Source of the DNA: an uncultured Pontibacter sp.
Lineage (GTDB): Bacteria > Bacteroidota > Bacteroidia > Cytophagales > Hymenobacteraceae
Direction of reading: 5' to 3'
Assembly: GCF_947492645.1 (NCBI RefSeq)
Contig: NZ_CANLMZ010000001.1
Location: 186,001 to 250,000 of the forward strand
Length of the DNA: 64,000 bases
Shown here: piece by piece, positions 57,007-64,000 of the stretch
Layout: the number at the start of each line of letters is the position of its first letter
Position numbering within the stretch: the first letter of the stretch is position 1
Translations under genes and position numbers: made by a program
Notes under the pieces: generated by a model
Told to the model about the DNA's origin: nothing
What the model saw: the letters and a program-made list of their open reading frames with translations, nothing else
Database searches by the model: none

Positions 57007-57966
57007 ATGGAGCCAATATTACAAGAGAACCCAAACCGCTTTGTACTGTTCCCGATTCAGCACGACGATATATGGCAGATGTACAAGAAGGCTGAAGCCA
57101 GCTTTTGGACTGCCGAAGAGATCGACCTGTCGCAGGATATCAAGGACTGGGAGAACCTGAATGATGGCGAGCGCCACTTTATCAGCCACGTACTGGCGTT
57201 CTTTGCAGCCTCTGACGGTATTGTAAACGAGAACCTGGCCATAAACTTTATGCAGGAGGTGCAGATTCCGGAGGCGCGTTGCTTCTATGGCTTCCAGATT
57301 ATGATGGAGAACATCCACGCTGAAACCTACTCGCTCCTGATAGATACTTATATAAAGAAGCAGTCTGAGAAAGATTACCTGTTTAATGCTCTGGAAACGG
57401 TGCCGTGTGTGAAGAAAAAAGGGGAATGGGCGCTTAAGTGGATCAACAGCGAAAACTTTACAGAACGCCTGATCGCTTTTGCTGCTGTAGAGGGTATTTT
57501 CTTCTCGGGTTCTTTCTGCTCTATTTTCTGGCTGAAGAAGCGTGGTTTAATGCCGGGCTTAACTTTCTCGAACGAGCTTATCAGCCGCGACGAAGGCTTG
57601 CACTGCGATTTTGCCTGCCTGCTGTACTCTATGCTGAACAATAAGCTGCCGGAAAGCCGCGTGCACGAGATCATCCGTGATGCGGTAACTTTTGAGCAGG
57701 AATTTGTAACAGATGCGTTGCCAGTTGACCTGATCGGCATGAACGCGAAGCTAATGAGCCAGTACATTGAGTTTGTGGCTGACCGCTTATTGGTAGCTTT
57801 AGGCTGCAGCAAGATTTACAACGCCACCAACCCATTCGACTTTATGGAAATGATCTCGCTGCAGGGTAAGACAAACTTCTTTGAGAAGCGCGTGGGCGAG
57901 TACCAGAAAGCAGGTGTGCTGGGAGACAAAGACAAAAACGTTTTCTCTCTGGACGAAGACTTTTAA
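57007..57966 (+). CDS. nrdB: Class Ia ribonucleotide reductase small subunit
   Basis: A 319-residue R2 protein of the eukaryote-like branch. The metal ligands lie in [30 protein letters not shown] with the radical Tyr, [11 protein letters not shown] and HCDFACLL. It houses the diiron-tyrosyl radical that starts deoxynucleotide synthesis. [12 protein letters not shown] is the family-typical start; the frame is open to 56965. It is followed by nrdA after 355 bp, so both are probably co-regulated. DnaA boxes upstream suggest cell-cycle control. Confidence 0.97.
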   Translation: MEPILQENPNRFVLFPIQHDDIWQMYKKAEASFWTAEEIDLSQDIKDWENLNDGERHFISHVLAFFAASDGIVNENLAINFMQEVQIPEARCFYGFQIMMENIHAETYSLLIDTYIKKQSEKDYLFNALETVPCVKKKGEWALKWINSENFTERLIAFAAVEGIFFSGSFCSIFWLKKRGLMPGLTFSNELISRDEGLHCDFACLLYSMLNNKLPESRVHEIIRDAVTFEQEFVTDALPVDLIGMNAKLMSQYIEFVADRLLVALGCSKIYNATNPFDFMEMISLQGKTNFFEKRVGEYQKAGVLGDKDKNVFSLDEDF

Positions 57967-58321
57967 TAGAATTAAAGTTTCGCTATGTTTAGGAAGCCAA
58001 AGGGAAAAGGCCCATCTTCTTTTCCTGCCCTAAACATTTATACTTAATGCTTACCAAGCGGATGCTAAGGCAACAGGCCTGGATAACGCAACGGAACCAC
58101 AGCTGGCAGCATCGCCAGTTAACAGGGTATCTCTACCCTTATATATAGTAAAAGCATTTTGCTTTACACATAAATAGTTGTACTACAACGGCTTATACCT
58201 ATAACATCGTATGAGCGGTTGTATACTTTAAAGTATAACCGCCTGCTGTTAACCGGCAGTTTCATTTATATATTATTTCAATCAACCCGAGGCCTTTAAC
58301 CTCGCTAATAGTATACCATAT
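57967..58321. other. nrdB-nrdA intergenic stretch
   Basis: 355 bp without a coding frame. Contains several AGTATA strings, for example around 58228-58236, but no clear terminator or promoter pair could be picked by eye. Confidence 0.5.
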
Positions 58322-60700
58322 ATGTTAGTAGTTAAACGAGACGGCAGACGCGAATCTGTCAAATTCGATAAGATAACGGCACGCATCGAGAAGCTGTGCT
58401 ACGGCCTGCACATGGATTACGTGTCGCCGATTGAAGTGGCCAAAAAGGTGATTGACGGTATTTATGATGGGGTAACCACCGTAGAACTGGACAACCTTGC
58501 AGCCGAGACAGCCGCATCGCTTACAACCAAGCACCCGGATTATGCTGTACTGGCTGCCCGTGTTGCAATCTCAAGCCTGCACAAGGTTACGAGTAAGTCT
58601 TTCTCCAACACCATGAAGCGCCTGTATACTTACACCGACCCTAAAACCGGTGAGAATGCTTCGCTGTTGGCTAAAGATGTGTATGAGATCATCCGTAAGC
58701 ATGCTGCCATGCTGGACTCTACCATTATCTACGACCGCGACTATAACTATGACTACTTCGGTTATAAAACGCTGGAGCGCTCTTATTTACTGCGTTTAGA
58801 TGGTAAGATCGTAGAGCGCCCGCAGCACATGCTGATGCGTGTAGCAGTAGGTATACACAAAGAAGATATCGAATCGGCTATTGAGACATACAACCTGATG
58901 TCGGAGAAGTGGTTTACGCATGCTACGCCAACTTTATTTAACGCTGGCACTCCTAAGCCACAGCTTTCGTCATGCTTCCTTCTTGCCATGAAGGATGACA
59001 GTATACCAGGCATTTACGATACCCTAAAGCAATGTGCGCAGATTTCGCAGAGCGCTGGTGGTATTGGCCTGAGCATACATAACGTGCGTGCTACTGGTTC
59101 TTACATCAAAGGCACCAACGGTACATCTAACGGTATCATCCCGATGCTGAAGGTGTTTAACGACACGGCCCGCTACGTAGACCAAGGTGGAGGCAAGCGT
59201 AAAGGCGCTTTTGCTATTTACTTGGAGCCTTGGCATGCCGATATCTTTGACTTCCTGGAACTGAAGAAGAACCACGGTAAAGAGGAGAACCGCGCAAGAG
59301 ATTTATTCTATGCTCTCTGGACGCCAGACCTATTTATGAAGCGCGTGGAAGAGAACGGCGACTGGAGTCTGTTCTGCCCGAACGAAGCACCTGGGCTTGC
59401 CGAGTGCTGGGGTAAAGACTTTGAGCGCCTGTATGAGAAGTATGAGCGTGAAGGCCGTGCCCGCAAAACAGTAAAAGCGCAGGATCTATGGTTCCATATC
59501 CTGGAGTCGCAGATTGAGACGGGTACGCCATACATGTTGTATAAAGATGCTGCCAACAGCAAATCGAACCAGCAGAACCTTGGAACTATAAAAAGCTCGA
59601 ACCTGTGCACCGAAATTATGGAGTACACCGACGAGAACGAAGTTGCTGTTTGTAACCTTGCCTCGCTGGCCCTACCTCGCTACGTGAAAGAGAATGGTAA
59701 CCACAAAGTATTCGACCACCAGAAACTGTTTGATGTAACTTACCACGTTACGCTTAACCTGAACAAAGTAATCGACATTAACTATTACCCGGTAGTTGAA
59801 GCCCAGAACTCTAACATGCGCCACAGGCCAATTGGTTTGGGTGTACAAGGCTTAGCCGATACATTTATTGCGCTACGTATGCCTTTTGAGAGCGACGAAG
59901 CGAAGAGACTGAACGAAGACATCTTTGAGACAATCTATTTTGCTTCGATGACAGCCTCGAAAGACCTCGCGAAGAAACAGGGACCATACGAAACATTTAA
60001 GGGCTCTCCTTTATCTAAAGGTCAGTTCCAGTTTGATATGTGGGGCGTACAGCCTAAGTCTGGCCGTTGGGACTGGGAAGAACTACGCAAGGAGGTAATG
60101 GAGCACGGTGTACGTAACTCGCTGTTATTAGCACCAATGCCAACTGCTTCTACTGCACAGATTTTGGGTAACAACGAATCGTTTGAGCCTTATACTTCTA
60201 ACATTTACCTGCGCCGCGTACTGTCTGGTGAGTTCATGATCGTTAACAAGCACCTGCTGAAAGACCTGATTGCGCTTGGCCTGTGGAATGACAAGATGAA
60301 GCAGGATATCATTGCAGCCAACGGCTCGGTACAGGATATCCCAAGCATTCCGCAGAACATCAAAGACCTGTACAAAACAGTATGGGAAATCAGCCAGCGT
60401 ACGGTAATTGATATGAGTGCTGACCGTGGTGCTTATATTTGCCAGAGCCAATCGCTGAACCTACACGTAATGAACGTGAACTTCGGTAAGCTGACGTCGA
60501 TGCACTTTCATGCCTGGAAGCGTGGCCTAAAAACAGGTATGTACTACCTGCGCACCAAAGCCGCTGTAGATGCCATTAAGTTTACTGTGGAGAAACAAGC
60601 TGCTGAAACGTTACAGCCAGTTTACAACCAAGATCAGAATCGCAGCGATATGAGTTGCAGTTTAGATAACCCTGACGCTTGCGAAGCTTGCGGATCGTAA
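58322..60700 (+). CDS. nrdA: Class Ia ribonucleotide reductase large subunit
   Basis: A 792-residue R1 protein. The N-terminal ATP-cone ([21 protein letters not shown]) gives allosteric on/off control by ATP and dATP. The catalytic cysteines are seen in [19 protein letters not shown] (the Cys-Glu pair) and [19 protein letters not shown] is present, and the C-terminal redox pair is CEAC. It reduces ribonucleoside diphosphates with NrdB. Length and motifs are complete. A terminator lies 9 bp after the stop codon. Confidence 0.97.
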   Translation: MLVVKRDGRRESVKFDKITARIEKLCYGLHMDYVSPIEVAKKVIDGIYDGVTTVELDNLAAETAASLTTKHPDYAVLAARVAISSLHKVTSKSFSNTMKRLYTYTDPKTGENASLLAKDVYEIIRKHAAMLDSTIIYDRDYNYDYFGYKTLERSYLLRLDGKIVERPQHMLMRVAVGIHKEDIESAIETYNLMSEKWFTHATPTLFNAGTPKPQLSSCFLLAMKDDSIPGIYDTLKQCAQISQSAGGIGLSIHNVRATGSYIKGTNGTSNGIIPMLKVFNDTARYVDQGGGKRKGAFAIYLEPWHADIFDFLELKKNHGKEENRARDLFYALWTPDLFMKRVEENGDWSLFCPNEAPGLAECWGKDFERLYEKYEREGRARKTVKAQDLWFHILESQIETGTPYMLYKDAANSKSNQQNLGTIKSSNLCTEIMEYTDENEVAVCNLASLALPRYVKENGNHKVFDHQKLFDVTYHVTLNLNKVIDINYYPVVEAQNSNMRHRPIGLGVQGLADTFIALRMPFESDEAKRLNEDIFETIYFASMTASKDLAKKQGPYETFKGSPLSKGQFQFDMWGVQPKSGRWDWEELRKEVMEHGVRNSLLLAPMPTASTAQILGNNESFEPYTSNIYLRRVLSGEFMIVNKHLLKDLIALGLWNDKMKQDIIAANGSVQDIPSIPQNIKDLYKTVWEISQRTVIDMSADRGAYICQSQSLNLHVMNVNFGKLTSMHFHAWKRGLKTGMYYLRTKAAVDAIKFTVEKQAAETLQPVYNQDQNRSDMSCSLDNPDACEACGS

Positions 60701-60709
60701 AAATATAAA

Positions 60710-60744
60710 AGAGGGAGGGCTTAACGGCTCTCCCTCTTTTTTTG
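60710..60744 (+). terminator. Terminator of nrdA
   Basis: AGAGGGAG and CTCCCTCT pair around an about 15-nt loop, followed by TTTTTTT. Clear rho-independent terminator. Confidence 0.85.
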
Positions 60745-60805
60745 CCTGATGCAAGTGTATCCTGTGTTATTAATTTTAGTTCCTCATTAGAAAGTATTCA
60801 TCAAA

Positions 60806-61660
60806 ATGATAACCAACTCATCTCGCTCCAAAGAAAGAGCTAGAGCATTAGAAGAATTACAGTACATACTAAAAATAAAGAGTAAAGTACTTGTTGTACA
60901 TTATTCCTGCGAATCATTCTTAAATCTCCGTAATAGAGTTCCGAGAATCACATCTATTGCTATTCATAATTTAGAATCTGGCCAAACCCATTCTTTTTCT
61001 ATCTATTTATCCGCTCAAATGAAGAATGTAGATATAAATAAGTTAACTGAAACTGCACGAGACCAGCTGGAAAAAGATACCTTAAATGAATATTATAAGT
61101 TCGTGAGAAAGCATAAAACTTATAAATGGGTGCACTGGAAAATGCGGAACCAAGTCTATGGTTTTGAAGCAATTAATGCGAGGTATAGAATCCTAAACGG
61201 AAAGCCAGTTTGCATAGCTGATAATAATAAGTATGATTTACCCAGAATTATAGAGCAACTATATACTTCACAATATGAAAAGGCCTCAGAAGAAGGGAAG
61301 TTTCTATCACTTGCTAAACGTAACAAAATTGCTCTTGGAAATGCTATTTCTGGATACCAGGAGGCTACTGCTTATGAAGATAATAATCATCAGTTACTCT
61401 GGATGTCTTCTCAACAAAAAGTAAAGGTAATTTCAGAGTTACTGTTATTAGCATCTAATGATGAACTTAAAGTAGCTGCTACTCTAGTTAATGTTCATGG
61501 CTTTAGGAGTTTGAAGTTCTTGAAAAGAAGTTCTCTATGGTCACTATTTATACTTATTTCAGGTATGGCAGGCAAAGAGTTTCTGAATATTACAATCAAG
61601 TCACTATCAGATCATCTTTCTGTAGGGCCCTTTATTTTGAGTATATTAGGCTTAAACTAA
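60806..61660 (+). CDS. Conserved hypothetical protein, 284 aa
   Basis: A soluble protein that I do not recognise by name. Its N-terminus KVLVVHYSCESFLNLRNRVPRITSIAIHNLESGQTHSFSI looks like a known family of unknown function found in diverse bacteria; HKTYKWVHWKMRNQVYGF and ARYRIL follow. The last 60 residues are hydrophobic (SSLWSLFILISGMAGKEFL). It is AT-rich against nrdA and lies directly before the REP-like repeats; its stop is 11 bp from the first palindrome, which may also terminate it. Confidence 0.65.
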   Translation: MITNSSRSKERARALEELQYILKIKSKVLVVHYSCESFLNLRNRVPRITSIAIHNLESGQTHSFSIYLSAQMKNVDINKLTETARDQLEKDTLNEYYKFVRKHKTYKWVHWKMRNQVYGFEAINARYRILNGKPVCIADNNKYDLPRIIEQLYTSQYEKASEEGKFLSLAKRNKIALGNAISGYQEATAYEDNNHQLLWMSSQQKVKVISELLLLASNDELKVAATLVNVHGFRSLKFLKRSSLWSLFILISGMAGKEFLNITIKSLSDHLSVGPFILSILGLN

Positions 61661-61671
61661 TAGTTCTCGCC

Positions 61672-61695
61672 GTTGTTGGTGTTTTCACCAACAAC
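61672..61695. repeat. REP-like palindrome 1
   Basis: The arms GTTGTTGGTG and CACCAACAAC pair perfectly around TTTT. It is followed by a longer conserved stretch (ACTAAAC) that recurs after the half-site at 61892. Confidence 0.85.
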
Positions 61696-61792
61696 TAAAC
61701 TCCTGCCACGAAGCAATTTTTTAGTAACCTGAACTACCCAAAGCATCACCCTCTAGAAAGTATAAGCTGCTGCTACTGGCTGACCCAAAGTG

Positions 61793-61816
61793 GTCATTGG
61801 TGAAAACACCAACAAC
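61793..61816. repeat. REP-like palindrome 2
   Basis: GTCATTGGTG and CACCAACAAC around AAAA; the left arm differs at two positions from the consensus. Preceded by CCCAAAGTG, as at the copy at 61999. Confidence 0.8.
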
Positions 61817-61891
61817 GGCGGGTAGTAACGGCGCGTGGAGCGGCAACAATGAAACAGCATAAAGAAAAATGATAGAGAAGGGGCAGAAAAA

Positions 61892-61901
61892 CACCAACAA
61901 C
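61892..61901. repeat. REP-like half-site
   Basis: CACCAACAAC without its partner arm, followed by TAAAC as after palindrome 1. It marks the start of the second copy of a larger duplicated unit. Confidence 0.6.
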
Positions 61902-61998
61902 TAAACAGCAGCAACGAAGCAGCAAACATCACCACCCTCAACGCCTTATAGCTGCAGTAAGAAAAGTATAAGCAGTTACTACTCGCTAACCCAAAGTG

Positions 61999-62022
61999 GT
62001 TGTTGGTGAGAACACCAACAAC
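61999..62022. repeat. REP-like palindrome 3
   Basis: GTTGTTGGTG and CACCAACAAC pair perfectly around AGAA, preceded by CCCAAAGTG and followed by GGCCGGG, matching palindrome 2. Confidence 0.85.
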
Positions 62023-62291
62023 GGCCGGGCGGCATAATTGAGGGAAAAGGCAGATCGCAGATGTTACGAAGTTATAGAGTATTAAGCGTAGACGGCACAA
62101 GAGAGGGACCTAGCAACAGCAGAAGCCATAGAGGAGGGAACAGGAAGCAGACGCAGAGAAAAGTACCATAACATTAAGATACAACCAGCAGTACCTCAAA
62201 CTCCGTCCACTAAGCCATGGCTTCACCTTCTACCTAAAGCTTACAACATACACATTAAGGTAAAGCTATAGTGAAAGCAGGCGCTAATGTA

Positions 62292-62315
62292 GTTGTTGGT
62301 GAAAACACCAACAAC
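62292..62315. repeat. REP-like palindrome 4
   Basis: GTTGTTGGTG and CACCAACAAC pair perfectly around AAAA, 125 bp before the RAYT start. Confidence 0.85.
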
Positions 62316-62439
62316 GGCTTGGAAACGGCACGGATACCAAAAACGGCAGGAGACGTAGGGTAGAGAGTAGTGAATATATACAATAGACTCTAGAGAACTA
62401 CCATGTAACATCAAGATACAACCGGCAGTATCTTAGCAA

Positions 62440-62958
62440 ATGCATGAGCAACAGCATATTGCCTTTTTTACAGCAACTATACTGGAGTGGAAGCACCTGC
62501 TAAAGCCTGATAAGTATAAACGGATAATTATTGATAGTCTACGCTATATGGTTGAGCAGAAGCGGGTAAAAGTATACGGTTTTGTGATCATGCCCAACCA
62601 CCTGCACTTACTCTGGAAAATGGAGGAGCCACACAGGCGGGAAGATGTGCAGCGGGATTTCCTAAAGTATACTGCACAACAAATAAAGTATGACCTGATG
62701 AGAAGTCACCCTCTGGTATTAGAAAAATTCCGGGTTGATGCGAAAGACCGAAAATACCAGATATGGGAGCGTAATCCGTTATCGATCTACTGCTATTCTA
62801 TTGCTGTTACAGAACAGAAGCTGGGTTATATACACAATAACCCGATTCAGGATAAATGGAAGCTGGTCAAACTACCTGAATTTTACTTTTTCTCTTCGGC
62901 CAGGTTCTACCATGAAAACAAGGATGATTTTAGCTTTTTAACTCACTACCTTGATTAA
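62440..62958 (+). CDS. REP-associated tyrosine transposase (RAYT)
   Basis: A 172-residue Y1-type transposase of the RAYT group, a domesticated relative of the IS200/IS605 family. VIMPNHLHLLWKM supplies the metal-binding HLH at residues 54-56, and KLGYIHNNPI near 129 holds the catalytic Tyr131. RAYTs act on REP palindromes as single-stranded substrates; palindromes of one kind flank it on both sides here. The ATG at 62440 follows a repeat copy directly. The motifs are intact, so activity is possible. Confidence 0.92.
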   Translation: MHEQQHIAFFTATILEWKHLLKPDKYKRIIIDSLRYMVEQKRVKVYGFVIMPNHLHLLWKMEEPHRREDVQRDFLKYTAQQIKYDLMRSHPLVLEKFRVDAKDRKYQIWERNPLSIYCYSIAVTEQKLGYIHNNPIQDKWKLVKLPEFYFFSSARFYHENKDDFSFLTHYLD

Positions 62959-62971
62959 AGTCAATCCAGTA

Positions 62972-62995
62972 GTTGTTGGTGTTTTCACCAACAAC
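62972..62995. repeat. REP-like palindrome 5
   Basis: GTTGTTGGTG and CACCAACAAC pair perfectly around TTTT, 14 bp after the RAYT stop. With palindrome 4 it brackets the gene. Confidence 0.85.
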
Positions 62996-63008
62996 GGCAG
63001 CAAAAGAG

Positions 63009-63018
63009 CACCAACAAC
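63009..63018. repeat. REP-like half-site after the RAYT gene
   Basis: CACCAACAAC followed by CACTTTG, the reverse complement of the CAAAGTG leader before palindromes 2 and 3, so this is one inverted arm of that larger unit. Confidence 0.6.
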
Positions 63019-63073
63019 CACTTTGAAGGCTTGGCATCATGCACAGCTCCTGCTTGCGGCTGAACTAAAAAAC

Positions 63074-63107
63074 AAAACCCACCTGAGATCGCTCTCAAGT
63101 GGGTTTT
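63074..63107 (-). terminator. Terminator of the OmpA-like gene
   Basis: AAAACCCAC and GTGGGTTTT form the outer stem, and TGAGA/TCTCA the inner stem. It ends 28 bp past the stop of the minus-strand gene and has T runs both ways, so it may also stop rightward reading. Confidence 0.8.
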
Positions 63108-63134
63108 GCTAAAACTACAGTTTATACTTTGTGT

Positions 63135-63764
63135 TTACTCCCTGGTTACGGCTACGATGGCTACCCTACGGTTAAGCTGGCGGCCCCTGGCAGTTTCGTT
63201 GGTTGCTCTTGGTGCTGTCTCACCCATGGCTTCGATGGACAACCTGTCTGCAGCAATGCCTCCTTGGTTCTGCAACCAGTCTTTTACAGCATTGGCGCGC
63301 TCAGCAGAAAGCTCTTTATTATACTCGTTGCCGGCACGGGCATCCGCATGTCCGAAAACACGAATCTGGCCATTCTGTGGCAGGTCTTTAAGCTCGTTAG
63401 CTATTTGCTGCAGCTTTTCCTCACCTTCAGTCCGTATTTGCGATTTGTCTGTGTCAAAAAGAAGCTTATCATCCAATGTATAAATGTTATACTCCTTTTC
63501 CTGGCGCATTTCTATGTCGGAGCCTTTCAGTTCCGGATCATCGTTCACAACGGGGGCATCCCAGTTCACACCTGCCCAAAAGTCTTCACCTACATCTTTT
63601 ATTTCAGCGCCGTCTGCTTCTACTCTTCCGCGTTCATCGTCATACATCACGGCTGTATCGGCTGTGGCATCAGAGAGCGAATCATTTTCTAGGCCTCCCT
63701 TAGGGTCGTTGCAGGCAGCCATTACGCCGACTCCCACACATAGTAGTAGTTTGTATGTTTTCAT
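63135..63764 (-). CDS. OmpA-family lipoprotein
   Basis: A 209-residue outer-membrane lipoprotein. The signal MKTYKLLLCVGVGVMAAC has a lipobox with Cys18. After an acidic linker, the OmpA C-terminal domain reads LLFDTDKSQIRTEGEEKLQQ, then VFGHADARAGNEYNKELSAERA and LNRRVAIVAV; the Asp and Arg that bind peptidoglycan diaminopimelate are in place. It tethers the outer membrane to the wall, a Pal-like role. A terminator follows the gene. Confidence 0.93.
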   Translation of the reverse strand: MKTYKLLLCVGVGVMAACNDPKGGLENDSLSDATADTAVMYDDERGRVEADGAEIKDVGEDFWAGVNWDAPVVNDDPELKGSDIEMRQEKEYNIYTLDDKLLFDTDKSQIRTEGEEKLQQIANELKDLPQNGQIRVFGHADARAGNEYNKELSAERANAVKDWLQNQGGIAADRLSIEAMGETAPRATNETARGRQLNRRVAIVAVTRE

Positions 63765-64000
63765 AGTATCGTATGATTGGTTCCTTAATTGGTACGAGGC
63801 ATACCTTACTATGTTTGTTTAGGATGCTATTGCCAAGTATGGTGACACTATACAACTACAAGCCAGGGGATGGTAAAACAGCGATCTTAATAAAAGGGTA
63901 CCCAAAAGCGGAAAGTTTGCGGAGGCGGCAAACCGTGCAGTAAAAACAGCGGTACAGCATACCTAATCCTGGTCCGGAACTGCGAGCCATGCCATTGCTT

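Larger units (their letters stand above)
61661..62439. repeat. Intergenic REP-like cluster ahead of the RAYT gene
   Basis: A 779-bp non-coding stretch with four palindromes and one half-site of the REP-like type and two larger duplications: about 61690-61816 against 61896-62022, and about 62156-62199 against 62391-62436. No coding frame is credible. This is the typical setting of a RAYT. Confidence 0.8.

Noticed and set aside
61753..62100. A 115-residue minus-strand frame
   Set aside because: It is made of the palindromes and duplicated units in translation and has no protein-like pattern.
61661..62439. Possible CRISPR array in the repeated region
   Set aside because: Spacing between repeats is uneven (about 80-270 bp), the repeats are palindromes of variable loop, and no cas gene is present. 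REP-like elements explain them.
63765..64000. A gene on the minus strand at the right edge
   Set aside because: One frame from the edge is open for about 37 codons, but composition is not convincing and no motif is seen.

Overview
The window reads as chromosome of a Bacteroidota (Cytophagales) bacterium, most likely a Pontibacter- or Hymenobacter-like member. This is inferred from a type IX secretion (T9SS) substrate with a gliding-type C-terminal domain next to a PorP/SprF-type partner, an S-box riboswitch ahead of metH, a TTG-N20-TACTTTTG promoter of the Bacteroidota type ahead of a tRNA gene, and a eukaryote-like class Ia NrdB. No species name can be proved from the sequence alone.

Left part (1-26 kb), defence and accessory island. 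Nearly all genes lie on the minus strand. There is a UvrD-like helicase with a nuclease-like insertion, an mcrB-mcrC-zinc ribbon cluster in which McrB carries an inserted EVE domain, a compact three-gene operon (TerB-like protein, four-TM coiled-coil protein, VWA-like lipoprotein) that I cannot match to a named system, and a complete type I restriction-modification locus ordered hsdM-hsdS-DUF2971-hsdR-YgjP-type metallopeptidase. A CBS-like protein, a PD-(D/E)XK nuclease and a divergent HTH protein follow. Several unrecognised genes, one cut by the window edge, fill the gaps.

Middle part (26-44.3 kb). A SRAP/YedK gene sits among copies of a TGTTAC-N5-GTAACA palindrome, and a broken second SRAP copy lies 1 kb further on. 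Two small exported proteins and a PorP/SprF protein precede a 3,403-residue repeat protein carrying the T9SS signal. After an SH3b protein comes a short recombinase module (XRE regulator, two unknowns, large serine recombinase). The 3' end of the recombinase frame runs antisense into the initiator tRNA-fMet gene, so this is very probably the right end of an integrated element.

Right part (44.3-64 kb), core genome. It holds a BamA/TamA-type outer-membrane protein, hemW, a cyclase-family hydrolase, a ctlX-like hydrolase, a GNAT enzyme, metF and metH (metH behind a SAM-I riboswitch), rplU-rpmA, and nrdB and nrdA behind an AT-rich region with DnaA boxes. A RAYT transposase embedded in REP-like palindromes and an OmpA-type lipoprotein close the window. 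The core region is strikingly rich in the heptamer AAGTATA/TATACTT; by eye the recombinase module has none and the defence island has few.

The most interesting points are the TerB/TM/VWA operon, the EVE-inserted McrB, the tRNA-fMet integration junction, the REP/RAYT cluster, the SRAP palindromes, the giant adhesin-like protein and the AAGTATA bias.
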